Below are positions 22,739 through 35,868 of a DNA stretch of 64,000 nt, one piece after another; within the stretch, counting starts at the first letter, position 1; every line of letters begins with the position of its first letter. Under the pieces are notes generated by a model that had not been told where the DNA came from, did not search any database, and saw only the letters and a program-made list of their open reading frames with translations. The position numbers were made by a program, and so were the translations under genes. The stretch is from the NCBI GenBank assembly GCA_027382625.1, contig JAJKFJ010022933.1:62001-126000 (forward strand). The letters are read 5' to 3'. This DNA comes from Tetmemena sp. SeJ-2015 (Eukaryota; Ciliophora; Spirotrichea; Sporadotrichida; Oxytrichidae).

Positions 22739-25700
22739 TCAATTTAATAAGACGAAATTTTATAGTTTAGTTGCCTTCTAGCTCAGATAGTTCAATAGAT
22801 ATAGCTATTTATTGATTAATCTTGATAGAGCATTAATTTTCCTATCTTTTTAATTTAAAGTGATTGTCAATGAGTTGCAGATTGCATGTATTATGTTCTC
22901 CCTTTATTTATTATTTTAGCTTTGACTATTTGCCTGTCTATATTATTCAATCAAATATAAAAATGCATGTCTTATTAAATTTATTTCATCTGCATCTACT
23001 TAAGGAGCCTTCTATGGTTATTTAGTCTCTTTCGCCTTATTCTTTTGCTCTGAATCTGACATATCTTCATCATCATCTTCCTCATCTCCACTCTCACTAT
23101 CATCATCAGGAGCCTGCAATTAACCCTTTTACTCTTCTTGTCTCTTTCTTTTCGCTTCAATCTTATGCTGATTAAACTCTCTCAACTTCTCCAACTCCTC
23201 AGATTCTTAACAAATATACATGAAACATTAAAGATAAAAGGAAAGTATGCTAAATCATCCAAAATTATAAAGTGAAATAATTCAATCACTGATTATTATA
23301 AGGAGGTTAAGAGTTGCTCTCTTTACGAGCAATCTTATCTGCTAAGATAAGCACTTTCTTCTTAAGATCTTCACTCTTCTACGCCATAAAGCTGGTATGA
23401 ACTTACACGTTTTATGCAATACCCAAAATTTCATTGTTATCTCTTATCAAGTTTCCCATAAGCTGAGAAATCTCATAAGTATTTAGTGCAAGCAAACTCA
23501 TGTTATTGTTAAATGCATTCAAATTCTTCTGATAGTATGCCTCGCTATCATGCAAAATCTCCAGCTTTTTACTTTCCCTTTCTAACTCTTCCATCCTCTT
23601 TTCCTACTGCTTCTTTAGCCGCTCTTACTCGTCATCCTAGGCTGTTGTTAGAATAATTGGAGGAAGCCTAACTGTGTTGCTTTGAGGATTCGTCTTGTCT
23701 TTGAAATGATTGATTACATTCTTCATTCCTTCAGAGTAGGTGATTATAGGTATCTGCTGTTCCTTTAAATTCTAGTGTTGAGACATGAGCTCAAATTTCT
23801 CATCTCCCTCATCATCGGATTTATCGAAAGAAGAGTCATTAGAACCTAATAAGTCTCTATTGGCCGAGGCAGTTTTATTTCTAAACGTCTTTCTTCTCTT
23901 AAGAGATTTGAATTTAGCAATCTCAGGTGAAGCACTGATGTTCACTAGCTTTCGGCTAGTCTCTTTCTTATCTTAGATGATTTCCTCTTTGTGCTTGCGC
24001 AAAAGCTCTTGTATGAGTCGTCTGTGGTACTTTCGCTTTTCATTTGCTATGTTGGACATCTAATTCTTAATATCTTAAAACTACTCTAAAAGTTCCTCAA
24101 GTCCACTCTTCTTAATTACAAGCAAGTGGCATTCTTGTTCTGCTTCAGCCATGCACTCTCTTTACAGTCTACGCTAATAGAGGCAGTCACTATCTCCAAA
24201 GTAAGAGCCTTCAACGTATAAGTTGAAGGGAACATTGTAAGCTTCATCTTCAGGCTCATCTTCATCTTCCTTGTTTTTAACTTTGGGCTGGTAATGTGGA
24301 TTAATTGCGGGATCATTCAAGTCTATATGCATCACCACACTTCCTTTGAGAATGAAGTAGACTATAATTTCATTAAAAAAAGATTCAATTTACTTTCATC
24401 AGCATGATCTCCTTATGAATACAGAATGTCGCCCTTATATATTTTCATATTCTTTAACAGAGGTAATACTTGCCACAGGAAATCAGGATTCTTCTCTGAG
24501 AAAAATTTGATCCCTTGAATGATATTGCCATGTGTGTGAGATACCACTTCAGACTTCAAAGAAGGAGGCAGCTCAGAGAGCAACTTTTCTTGATCATCTA
24601 TGGAAGTAACATCCTTGTTATTGTTCTCTAGGAATCGTTTGATGCGTTGCTCTAATTGAGGTGGCAGTTCAATACGTTTAGAGAAGTCACTGAGGGTAGT
24701 AAGTTTCTGCTTAAGAATGCTGTTCTTAGTATCCATACTTGCTATGACACTTGACAGGTTACCGATTGTGAAAGAGTAGAATCCTACTCCAAATACCATC
24801 CATAAAACACTCAGCACCTATTCAGTGGTAGTCTTAGCTGGTATGTCCCCATAACCTACAGTAGTAATTGTTTGCAGAGACCAGTAAACTGATGTTAAAT
24901 ACTGATAGCCATCATCATTATCCTCGATTCCTCTCAATACGACCCAACTGTTGTACTCAAAGTCGTTAAACTTTGCAGATAGAAACCAGAAGCAACTCAT
25001 CAAGTGAACCATAAAAAATACACCAGCTGTTACCTGCACCATTCTCATCATGCCTTAGTTCATTTTAAGAGCGTCTATGTAGCGCCTGAAGGTTCTATTA
25101 TATCTGAAGAGCGAAAACATCTTGAATAGTCTTAGAATACGCAGAAGTCTGTAAAGTCTAGGCAGTCTTGTCAATCTTATAAGCTTTACATTCTTACTAT
25201 TGCCTGATCCTCCATCAGAGGATCCTGACATATACTAAAATGGAATACAAGCAGATAGGTCCAAAGCAAACCAAGATGTTATATAAATCTACAAAATTCA
25301 TTAATCAAAGTAATGTCTTATGTTTAAGTTTTAGTTCCTTGCTATCCGAGAAAATCTCACTTCAATAAATCCAGTATTTTGATCTTCATATGCAGATATG
25401 AACTGGACTTTCTTATATAATTTTAAAAGACTATGAGGTCAATATAAAAAAGGCAGTCCAAGAATAATTCAAAATTAGCCAATGAATTATCGTCGCTATC
25501 GAAAAAAGCAGTTTAAACAGGTACAAAAGAGGCTGTGTAAGCGAGTAGGAATATAATAACAAAGTTCCAAAACTTTTTAATTGGAGAATCAGGTAGCAAG
25601 ATTATTTATCTAATAAAAATTATTTATTGGAAAATAATATTCGTGAATGAATTGGACTCTTTTTCAAAAAGGCCTCTCTTTCTTCTTTGGTATGATCAAC

Positions 25701-26146
25701 ATTAATATTCTTAGTTGTTCCAAAAATCATTATCTTCTTATGCACTTCTTTGAAAATGGATTTAATTTTGGCTCCACCTACAGATTTAAGATAGCAACGA
25801 TTCCATAAAAATAAGCAGCGCTCATCTTGCTCATCTTGATTCAAACTTACAAAAGGAACATCGAATTCAGTTTCATCTTCTCCTGATGAGTAGTCAAACT
25901 TTAATCTTTAAATTATTTAAACTCTGAGACAACTTTGAGGGCTTCTATTTCATCTTTCTCAATAAAACTAGTTTTGAAGCTCTTCCACCAATTTTGCATC
26001 CTTTCTTTGCAGCCGATTCTTCTCTCCTCTTCTACAACTTACTTAGGCTTATCAATAGCTGCTCTTAATGCATTTGTAGTTCTCTGTCTAAGTATTCTTT
26101 GCATTCTCAGAGCAAGATTATTTTGTTGAGCATTTGCTAATAACAT
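22739..26146 (-). CDS. Voltage-gated K+ channel with cyclic-nucleotide-binding domain
   Basis: EAG/KCNH- or plant-Shaker-like channel in the plasma or ciliary membrane. Start at ATG 26146-26144. S1 near 25540 (WNFVIIFLLAYTASFVPV). S4 at about 25195-25120, RLTRLPRLYRLLRILRLFK, with Arg every third residue. S5 FFMVHLMSCFWFL; pore TITTVGYGDIP (about 24850-24885), the K+ selectivity filter; S6 VLWMVFGVGFYSFTIGN; then a C-linker (KQKLTTLSDFSKRIELP) and CNBD (NMKIYKGDILY at 24420; VEGSYFGDSD at 24200; HLLVIKKSGLEELLEQF). A long Lys/Glu-rich tail follows, with an intron at about 23205-23290 (GTGATT...GTTAAG) and an acidic Asp/Glu/Ser run at 23050-23110. The frame stays open to TGA 22739-22741, only 4 nt from the next start, so the true C-terminus is probably near 22980. 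Confidence 0.88.
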
Positions 26147-26194
26147 TATAAATTGATATTTGTATCTAAGTACTATGATCTTTGATACTACTGT

Positions 26195-26790
26195 TCTGAA
26201 CGGTGATAAAATAATAATTAAGACAAGTGAGATACAAGATTAAGCTTCAGTTGTTCTGATCGTGGAGAATCCTCATCTGATTCGCATTTGAAACTGCTAG
26301 AACTGAAGCTGTGACTGACCATATCTCTAGATTATCTCAGAATCGTCTCTTTCCTACTATCATTGAGTTGGTTAATTCCTTGCGCCAACTCATTGACTTG
26401 CTATTGTATATTTAGCTGCTATTTCTAAATTGTGGACATGTGGCTTGGATTGTTGTTTCCCCCAAGGAATGAGTTTTAAAAGCCTTCTTGTCTTTGCTTA
26501 GATTTGTCTACTAAAATATAAAGGAATGTTTCACTTCACTTAAAACCTGGTTCATTTGAAAATCAAGAGAGTTACGCAGCACATCGAATTTTTATTTGGC
26601 TTGCTATTGCTGTTAAGGGTCTCCAGCAGCCTCAATCATAGCTTTCATCATCTTTACCTCTAAACTTTTTCTAGACTAGAGTAGTCCCTCAAGTATCTGC
26701 ATGTTTGAGTCTTTATTCATCGCCTCGTTTCTCTAAATACATAGTATAAAATGAAAAGTAACTTAAGAGAGAGACTCACCATAATAGGAA
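26195..26790 (-). CDS. Gln/Ser-rich segment: copine C-terminal extension or separate small gene
   Basis: Minus-strand frame MRNEAMNKDSNMQILEGLLQ..., preceded by a GTGAGT...TTTAG intron (about 26735-26780) and interrupted by a GTTTTAAGTG...TTTAG insert near 26510. It continues as a Gln/Asn/Ser-rich sequence (GGNNNPSHMSTIQKQQLNIQ; SHSFSSSSFKCESDEDSPRS). No family recognised. It could be the tail of the copine gene, joined through the CCTTAAAT-bounded insert at 26806-26835, or an independent gene whose start is spliced. The 3' end runs towards the K+ channel start and is not defined. Confidence 0.4.
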
Positions 26791-26805
26791 TTTCGGATAC
26801 TTCAG

Positions 26806-26835
26806 CCTTAAATTTTATAATTAAGTAATACAGCA
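26806..26835. other. Candidate IES, 30 nt (pointer CCTTAAAT)
   Basis: CCTTAAAT at 26806-26813 and 26836-26843 bounds 30 nt of AT-rich sequence just below the copine stop; a third CCTTAAA lies at about 26847. Its effect on the reading frame was not resolved. Confidence 0.4.
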
Positions 26836-26913
26836 CCTTAAATCTCCTTAAAGCCAATTTATGATACTTGAAATTAAAGAATGAAAATTCAAAGACTAGT
26901 TGATCACATAATC

Positions 26914-29339
26914 TTCTTTCTGCTCTGTCTTTCCTGATCTGCAGTGTCAGAGTTATTTTGGTTGCTAATCAGTCCTTATAGCACTTCAATGTTCCATTCA
27001 AATAGTTTCTGCTAGTGAATCATTTACTCTACTAATTTTTAATCAACCCCTAATTCTTCAGCTTGTGAATAGAGTTTCGCATTCTTCTCTTCTACTAGAT
27101 TTATAACATTCATAAGAGACTGCTGAACTGCTTCTCCTTTGAAGCCAAATTTATTTGCTTTTAGCTGATTCAAGAAGAGGTAAGTTAATGAAATATTGCA
27201 TAAATAAAAATGCAAGTTTCAATCTCTTTGGGGACACTCTCTATAGCTGTCTCTTTAAGGCTTGAGAGTGCCTAGTCAGGGCGATGACCATATTTGGATT
27301 TAATTCTGTCATAAAAATGGACGTTGAACTGGAGCCAGCAGCTCATTTGAAGATTATATTTCATGGTATAGTCCTAGAACTTAATCGTGTCTAGATCCTC
27401 ACTCACTATATTTGAGGTAGAAAGATTTATCAAATGAACCTGCAAAGGAAGGCCATCCCAAGTTGAATCAAGTGTCTCTAAAACATCAGCCAAATCATCT
27501 ATGAGACCGGGGGAGAGAATATAAAGGACGTAAAAGCAATCTATCCTACCGTTGTTTTCATCAATGGTCTTTCGAACTGCTTCTCCGAGCATTTTGAAGA
27601 AGCTAAAGACTGGAAGAAGCTTGATAGGGGTTGATAGCTCTAAACTCTTTAAGCATCTTGTATAGGATTCATCTAAACTTCTAGATATTTATTGACGCAA
27701 ATATTCTAAATAAGGTTAGGTTATCAATTCAGGATCATTGGTCACGAACGGATTTCTTAGATCTTAGCTCAGAGGGAACAGGGGAGCTGCTTCATTTGCA
27801 GTTTGAGTAGTTTTAGCAGAGTATCCAAATACTGGAATGTTAAGTATATTTGAATAAGATTCTCCTATCATCTTAAGAATGTCTTTATAATCATTAGGCT
27901 TATCACTTTTAGTTGAATGCAAACATTGATCATCCAAGAAGGTAAGATTAGCAAGACTAAAATCCACAGCTATTATAGGGACTACTTGAAGCTAACTTTG
28001 ATTCATAACATCTATCAAAGAGTTATATGACTCACTCATAATAGGGCCTAAGAGTAAGGCTCTTCCTAAGATCTACTGATCATAGGATAGAAAGTCTACT
28101 TGTTTCCTTGGAGCAGTTATATAAGGATTTGCATCATCAACTATCTCCATTTTTCTCTCAACCACCTGCATTTCAGTCTTGCTTTCCTCGCTTGTGCCTT
28201 AACCACTATTAATCAATATCTGCTTAATTTCCATGACTTCTAACTGATTTTATTACTTCTAGCTCTAAGGTATCCTCTCTAGTTTAATTTACTACTGCTC
28301 TATATCTTGGAAGTCTTTGCCTTTAATTTTGATACAGCCCTGAATATATATAAGAGGTGTGATGAAGGATGAAGTTCTTTATTTTTCTTAGTCCAATGAT
28401 TCAAAGTTAACCATAAAGTGCCTGCCTTAAAATTAAAGCTCCTTCATAATGAGGAATGCAAACTGTAAGCTGCACACATCTCTCATTCATTTCTTCTCTC
28501 TTTGCTATCTTAATCTTTGAAAAATAGAAGCCATGATCCTCACTCATTTTTATCGCATACTTTGTAGTGTCTAGCAAAGTAAGCTTAAGGTTTTTAGACC
28601 TAAATGCAGAATCTTATAGTAATATGATGACTCAGTCTATGCTCTTGCAAACTAAGCTGCAGATTGTTTTATGAAAAATTCCTAAAAAATTCAATGAGAA
28701 AGAATAAGGAATAAAAATACAAAAGAACAGGAACTGAAGTTGGCGAAGTGAGAACTTGCAAGTTTTTGAGAACTTAATTGAATTCAAAGATGCCTTAATC
28801 TAGAGAAATTATTTTATAAAAATTTTATGCTTACATATAGTGTAATCTTGGATTTCTAGTTCATCATCAGTCATTTGATTCAAAGATCTTTCGTCAGGAA
28901 TTGGATTTACTTCAATTGATAGCTTTGCGTTAAGGAATCTAAATTTGAAGGGAAATCTAACCTTCTTTATTAAACCATGACTACTTTATTGACTTTTGGG
29001 CTCAAACCATTTAGCCACAAGCTCTTCGCCTATTTTGACTTCAAATTACATTCCATCACTCCTTCTGAGATCATCTCTGATCATACCCACTAGACTTAAT
29101 TCAAGTATGCATTTTTAGAAATCTGTCATCTAAACTCTTCCATCATCTTTAAATACAATGAAATATACTTGGTAGCTATTTTTCCTCTCAGATGGCTTTG
29201 ATACAACTTCAATAATCTTATCATTCTTTTTCTTCCCAAATAATCCACTGAATCTGTTAGATAACTACTCAGCTATACTTTTCTTTTGATTAGTTTACTC
29301 ATTTTAGGAGAGTTATCTCTTATGCCCTGATCTTTCCAT
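26914..29339 (-). CDS. Copine family protein (C2-like region plus vWA/copine domain)
   Basis: Copines are Ca2+-dependent, phospholipid-binding cytosolic proteins. Start ATG 29339 (MERSGHKRQLSQ). The first 300 residues are divergent C2-like beta-strands (SYQVYFIVFKDDGRVQMTDF; DHGFYFSKIKIAKREEMNER; VQLTVCIPHYEGALILRQAL). The copine/vWA domain (27970-27240) is clearer: VVPIIAVDFSLANLTF (the DFT-x-SN metal-site region of copines, altered to DFSLAN), KPNDYKDILKMIGESYSNIL, IPVFGYSAKTT, GRIDCFYVLYILSPGLIDDL, WDGLPLQVHLINLS, and a terminal VPKEIET. A UBA-like helical tail follows (GEAVQQSLMNVINLVEEKNA; EELGVDQKLVEQMI); stop at 26914-26916. IESs or introns interrupt near 28800-28620, 28430 and 27195. 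The Asp of the metal site is kept but spacing is altered, so Ca2+ binding is uncertain. Confidence 0.75.
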
Positions 29340-29403
29340 TTAAAAATTAAGAGTAATATTTTTTATTAAATATCTTTAAATTATAAAATAAAGCCTAAAT
29401 ATC

Positions 29404-31411
29404 TCAAACAAAGGTGTCTCCCGAATATTTTAATATAGAACTATTCTGTAGATAATTTACTCCAGGACTATGGGATGAAAAATCATTCCTTCCTCTTTCA
29501 TTATCTCTTGAATATATCTCTCTTGCTATGCTTGTTCTTTCAAAAGCTGGTTTAGGCGCATTTTCTCTTTGCTAACTTCCTTCTTTTGACGAATTTTACC
29601 TTTAATTGGCGTGATACATCTCATAATATTGCTTTATTAAATCCTCATTTTGGTATCTATCTTGTCCTATAGAGGAAGTCTGACTTTCCTTTAGCTGACT
29701 AATTTGAGGAGAGTAATTTTAAGAATTCTCAAAACTTTATTAGGTAGATGGTATCTTGCTGATTATCTCATTTTTAGCATTTTAGTTTATGCTATTAAGA
29801 AACTCCAAATCAACTGAGGATAGCATTTTTAATTGGGAGCTTGCTCCCTCTAGATGGCTTTAGAGATTGAGAACAGTAATTTAATCTTGGTGCTTAGAAT
29901 GTTGATAGATACTATTCCTCACATATTCAGCTAACTAGGTATTGATATCTCCTTACTTTGGTTAAACTTTCTTGCTGCTTGAGCTATCAATTAGTTGGGA
30001 GATCTTGCCAAACTTTTCATTCACTTTTTATCTCAAATCTTAAACCTAAAGTAAGCTATTACTTTGATAGTTTTTAATTAACTTAAATTTAATTTATCAG
30101 GCCTAATTAGCAAACAAGACTTAGCATAGGTAGAGTAGATTTACTTGCTTTCTTCAACTCTCTAAAGACAATTAGAGTGATTGGATTATATTTAATCAGT
30201 GCTAAAAATATATGTTTAAATTTGTTTTATACTTCAAAGAATATAGAAAAATATTCCAAAGAATTGTCATTGAAATCGAGATCTGCGGCTCTTTTATCAT
30301 TAACTCAGAAACGAGTTTTAAACCTGAAATATTTTATTACAATCATGAAAATATTCCTTTAACATATGATTAATTTAAATATGATAGTTCTGTTCATCAT
30401 CTATTTAATTCTTTTCTTGCATTAAATTTTAAGTTTCGCTTTCGCTTTAAGGACTTAAATTAGCCTAAAGTGGCTGCTAACTAATCGCGAAATCACTTGG
30501 TGAATTGAAACTTGCAGTATTATTCTTAGTGTGATAAATTGTGCCTGCTGCACCAGTATTGCTTTTATAACTGAACAGCTAAGAGAGGTTAGAATGAGAA
30601 AGCATGGTGTTTGCTGAGAAGGCATTCTTCACTGATGTTTTCTCCGATGACACGTTTTATGAATAGCTGCATTAGCTTAAAGGGTTAACGTTATTTGAGT
30701 AATTTGTAGCATCAGAATTTTTCCCCTCAGATCTCTCCTTTGCTCTCAACGATTAAGTTATGAAATTTAGTTCATTATTCAATGGAGACGCATCCTTGTT
30801 CAGTAACTATTATAGTTCAGGTAGATTCAATTACTCAGGCGATAGCAAATTCTGACTCTTTTGATCATAAAATATAACTAACAGTTCACTAAAGATATAG
30901 GTTTTGTGATTTCTACTGTTATTGTCATTAGATTTATTGTAAAAGCTTTACTCTTTGAAACCGCAAAATGATTCATATCTAGCCTTAAAGTATTCCAGTT
31001 GAGTCTTACAATCCCCATAGTGTTTTAAGAGAATCTATTTCTCCTCATTAACTTAGTTATATCTTTAGATTTACTCAAGTAGCAATTCCTCTATAGATTT
31101 TTAAGATATGCTTAATTCCTATAGAGCTTATGCTTGCTATTTCAACTGAGTTTGCAGCTGAGTTATTTTTTAGTTTTAGAGATTGGATCTTTAAGCTTCT
31201 TTTTGCAATTCCTAATCTTTTTCTTCTATTTGTCTCTGGATTTGAGAAAAGATTTCTATGTTCTTTTGTACTTACTGCTTTAGAAGTAGATTTTGATTCT
31301 TAAACTCTGAATAATGATCTTGTGCTTTCAAAGTGTCATTGAATTGCGTGTTCTGTGTTTAAAATACGCGGACAAAATGAGGTTAAATAAATTTAAATTC
31401 AAATTTGACAT
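29404..31411 (-). CDS. Coiled-coil, Gln-rich hypothetical protein
   Basis: The N-terminal part (31400-30270) is one long frame with a beta-like start (FGVNVKFEFKFIQPHFVRVF) followed by a long predicted coiled coil (LLLKQQVQKNIEIFSQIQRQ; LQTQLKQQAQALQELSISQK; YGDCKTQLEYFKARYESFCG) and a Ser/Asn-rich stretch. After a gap of about 200 nt (30060-30270) with no clear frame, a second frame (KVNEKFGKISQLIDSSSSKK ... NDFSSHSPGVNYLQNSS) runs to TGA 29404-29406. I treat both as one gene; they could be two. The start is uncertain, because the open frame continues into the neighbour's 5' end; the ATG at 31411 is in another frame. No family recognised. Confidence 0.45.
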
Positions 31412-31420
31412 TTACACCAA

Positions 31421-34400
31421 ATGAGTGCTGACCTTAAGGATTCTCAGAGAGAAGGAAAGCTTTTGCTCATCTCAAATAAGTTCAATGAGGATTCCTCTAT
31501 GAGAGAGCAGCTAGTTTTCATGTCAGAGTAAAAGTAGAAAGAAAACAGCAATAGTAGCAACTTTTTAAATCTCTCTTCAAAGCACAGCCCTTCTCTCATT
31601 GATGGTTTGAGTTCATTAAACAAGACTAAGCGCTAAAGCAGATAGGGGAGACACAACTGGAGATAAATGCTCACTCCACACTAGATGAATGACCTCACAC
31701 AAAACGAATTTAACACTCGCCCCAGTCACTGTTCCCCAGATCAAGACAATAAGTTTCTAGGTACAGATATGAGCAGCAAATAAGATCCTGACTAAGCTGA
31801 TTAGATGCTCATTTTATAGACTCATGATTTGAGTGAGAGAATCAATGGACTCAAGAATTTTTAAACTGAGGAAGATGAGGAGGAATTCAAATAATCCCTG
31901 GAGTCTTATGATTAGAATGCAAACTCATAAAAGATTAATCTTCTCTCTCAGACCTCTAACAACCAAGTCATGTCTCTATTTTTGCAAACTATGACTGGAA
32001 ATTAGAGTCAAGCAAGTAATGGGCTACAATTTTTCAGAGATCTTGAAAAGCAGTACTTGACAAAGGCAATGAAAAGAGAATCTTCAAGATCACCTTCCTT
32101 AGACGAGAATTAGTTTCCACCTGAAGGAGTCTAAGTAATGACAGAGTCATAGATGCTAGACCAAATAGATGATATTTCTCAATAGACTAGCGTCTCTCAA
32201 TCTTTTCAACATATTACAGGCAATAATGATGAAACGGAGTTGCAATCGCCCCAAGAGTAATTCAGTGCGGGCTTCAATATCTATGGCATGCAAAACAGAA
32301 AATTTGAAGGTGGCAATTCTAGCATCCAGAATTAGAATGGATTCTATCAAAATTTGTAGAACTATTTCTAAGACTTTCACAATTAAAGACTTAAAGAACT
32401 TAATCTAGAACAGAACTAACATGTTTTAAAAATATTTTTTACACCAATAATCCGATCAACAATAAAAGGAGGCATTTTTGAGAGCTTCTATTGCAAATGT
32501 GTCATTAGGAGCTTCAGCTGTCTAAAACACAAATGCATTCCAAGATTCGTTTGCTCAAGCGCAGTCTTATAGTGAGGTTGTAATTTTAAATTTTAGCTTT
32601 AGTTCTCTCCAGCTATTTTCAGAAATCAGACAAAAACTTATCATCGAGAGGTGAACGAAATGAGCCCCCCTCTTAATAGTCAAATATTCCACAGTAGTGA
32701 TGATTCAAGACAGCCTTCAGAAGAAGGAAATAAATTCTTGAGCTCTTAAACTCCAATATTAGACTCCAAAAAGAGAGTTATAGATATCAAAACTTTTTCT
32801 CTTGATTTAAATAAAATAAGAAAAGAGGCTAAGTAGAAAAATATCTAGGAGAATACTGAAGGTTAATAGTTTCATGAAGCCAAATTTAACCAGGAAGAAA
32901 ATGAGATTGAGGTGTAAATGATTGAACATGAAGAAGATGTTCTTAATACTTACAGAAATAACTGTGAGTTAGCTAGATAACTCATGCATTCTTCTCTAAC
33001 TAACACTCAAGCGCAATCTTCTGAGCAGTAGTACTAAACTTTTATATCCCACAACGGATAGAGATAGGATCTGATAGTCTTGAGTAACTCAGACTCAACT
33101 TAGAACTGCACTCCTGATGTCTATCAAACTGCTAAGTTCAACAACCTCGCAGGTTTTTCTGGGGAGAGTTTGAAAAATACTTTAAGCTATGAACAAGCAT
33201 TAAGAACACCCATCAATTAATTCAATGAGAGAAGTCAGAATTCTCAGACTGTAGTAAGCAGCTAAAATCAGACTATTTAGACATCAAGATTTAGCAATGA
33301 ATTCAAAATTTCTTAAAATCAGAACTAAAACACTTTTCTTTTCGAGGAAAATGTTCAACTAAAAGACTACTTGAAAAGAGCATATCACTGTGTTGTGCAA
33401 TTTCTTAATAGCAATGACCCCTCAAAGCTAAGTCCAAATCTAATACAAGAGCTTCAGATCTTTGCAGATTTAGAGTAAAATAAGAGAGATTGGATTATGA
33501 GTTCACAAAATTTTGGAAATAACTAGATAAGATAAGACTCTTAAGTATCTTCTTATTAACCGGTATCTCCAAGTTTCAAAGATGACTAATCCTTCTCTAG
33601 GAATCAACTAGAGAGCTAAATTCGAAGGGAAAGTAATTCATATCAACAAAACTAATAGTAAAGTTAAAATAAGTAAATAGAGCAAAGTCAAACATCATAG
33701 TAAAATACTCCAAGCTCCATAAAGTCTAATCTTTCAGATATAAAATAGAATCTAAAGAAGACTAAGAAATCTATTCATCAAGCTAAAAAGCTTATATTTC
33801 AAGAGAAATGCGTGAGCACGTCTCACGAGAAGTAATTGAATGAGTTAAATCTTAAAATCGAAGATCTCTCAAGATAACTGCAAATAATATCCTCTATTCA
33901 AGGTTTAAATTATTTAGATGTGGATTATATAACTCATTTTTTATCTAGATTTTGCTTAATAAAAAATAATTTAAGGCTCATCGTTGATTCCCACAGTAAT
34001 GAATAATTTTACTTCACCTTAAGATAAAAGATATAGTCATTTACCTGGTCAATACTAGTCACCCTAATCATAGATGTATCTAACGAGCTGCACAAGATGC
34101 TGTTCAAGTGCACACACTAAAAGTCTCCAAAGGAATAATTTATAAGTAGCAAGCCCAATAAATTTTGATAATTCTCATCCTCGCTCCTATTTTTAAACGA
34201 GGTCAAGATAACCAAAGCTTGATGATAGTTATTTTAGTATTTAATGTAGTTTCAAAAGTAACTCTTTCGAGAACTATGATATAGTCGAATCATAGAAGTC
34301 TAAAATGATGATGAGAAGATAATCGAACGAGGAATATTCTTTCTTGAGAGACGAAGCAGAGATGCTTCAATAGAGCTCTAGATAAATGTAGGATCAGATA

Positions 34401-34490
34401 GTGCATCAAGAAATGCAACCTAAGAAAGGTAAAAATCATTCAAGCAATCAATTCAATGATAAAGGTCGCATTCAAATTTCAAAAGCTCAA
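31421..34490 (+). CDS. Large Gln/Ser/Asn-rich hypothetical protein
   Basis: The ATG at 31421 opens a long frame of about 950 residues, rich in Gln, Ser and Asn, much of the Gln from TAA/TAG. A GTTGTA...TTTCAG intron-like insert lies at about 32577-32622 and a second change of frame at about 32640. The middle has short helical patches (DYLKRAYHCVVQFLNSNDP; ELNLKIEDLSRQLQIISS). It has no domain that I can name and looks largely disordered. The frame remains open up to the next gene at 34508, so the stop is not identified with certainty. Divergent from the coiled-coil gene at 29404-31411, with almost no space between them. Confidence 0.5.
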
Positions 34491-34507
34491 ATTAATTAAT
34501 TAAAAAA

Positions 34508-35868
34508 ATGTCCTTTAAAGTTTTAATCATTTTAGCATTTACATTTGTAAATTTTCAGGGTCAGTAGGCTCAAGTAGATGAGTGTTAATCAGGAATAGGA
34601 ACTCAATATGATGGTTTCTAAGAAGTATATCTATGATCTACCTATTTCGATTTGAACAGTTTCTACTCCTTTAAGTCGCCATTTTTAAGATTAGGAGAGA
34701 GCCATGTTATTTCTGATCTCCATCTCTCGTTTTGGGCAAGATTTGAGGACGGCAATCAATTTAATGGAACATTAGTTGCAATCTAAGATGGTACATAACC
34801 TCAGCAAAGCATTTTAAGACTTTCAATAAGGAAAAATGTAGCAAATTCTTCCTATTCTCTAAACCTGAAAATCTTCTAAGATGAAATTTAAGTAGACTTG
34901 ACTTAAATGATTCAAAATTACAGCTTAGTAAAAGATGCATGGAATTATTACCAAATATTTTTCAACACAACTTCAACCTTTCTATCAGTAAATGGCTAGA
35001 AGATAGCATTGAAATCTAACTCAGAAAATTTAGTCCAGAAGATATTCAATAATTAAGTCTAGAATCCTGTTGTGACACCTATTTTCACTTTGGGGAAGGA
35101 CGGCTTTTAAGGCTATATTAGGGAATTTATCTTGGCTGAGAATCTAATAGAGCCTACTAAATATAGCCAGAGATATATGCACTCTAAGCCAATGCCACTT
35201 GATCTGAACCTAATTTCTTATTTCGGACTAGACGGTTACTTGGGAAACACATTTTTAGAAGATGTAAATAATATGGATATGCAGAGTGAGATATAATTTG
35301 ACTAAAGCAATGAGCCTGATGTCATCTGCTCATGTGAAATGAGTGATGAGCAAAATCAGTATGAGGGATCAGCAAATTATGCTTATCTAAATAATAGGAG
35401 TCAAGTCGGGTAAATTTCGATATCAAATGCAGAGAATTAAATAGGTTAACAGATAAAAAATTTGGAGATAGGATTTAGTTTATTCATAGATGATATTAGA
35501 ACTGTATAGCAAAGTAATTTTATCAGCCATGGATAAGTTTGGAATCTTATTCATTCTATTTATTTTAATTAAATCTCACTATTTATAATAAAACCTAGTT
35601 CCGATTAAAGTTTTAGGCAGCTAAAATTTGACTCTTTCTTTTTCTAATGTGCTTAAGTACGAGGATACGATATTTTACTCTCATTAAAAATACATTTTTA
35701 TTCATTGGATGGACTATAGACTTACGATTAACAAGACTCATGCGATTCTCACAGTTTCAGATTTTACAAACCAAGCTACTTCAAAAATATTTTCTCTTTC
35801 TCAAGAATAATAAGATATGTCTTAAATGTAGTGTCAAGAAAGAAAATATAAAAATCATAAATATCTGA
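34508..35868 (+). CDS. Secreted lectin/LamG-like protein
   Basis: Starts at the ATG at 34508 with a good signal peptide (SFKVLIILAFTFVNFQGQ, cleavage likely near residue 18-20). The rest, after a short frame shift at about 34630, resembles a concanavalin-A-like/LamG beta-sandwich: ISDLHLSFWARFEDGNQFNG, TLVAIQDG, LSIRKNVANSSYSLNLKIFQ, AWNYYQIFFNTTSTFLSVNG, GYIREFILAENL. This predicts an extracellular or surface protein that binds carbohydrate or protein. A Cys-containing stretch follows (DVICSCEMSDEQ). The 3' end is unclear: two frames are open near 35650-35870, and the convergent 117-residue gene begins there. Confidence 0.5.

Noticed and set aside
30177..30362. 61-codon plus-strand frame
   Set aside because: It lies in an AT-rich gap between two parts of a minus-strand gene, with no start context or similarity; most likely noise.
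35647..35868. 73-codon plus-strand frame with a hydrophobic patch
   Set aside because: It overlaps a more protein-like frame of the lectin-like gene. Stop codons are rare with only TGA, so frames of this size are expected by chance.
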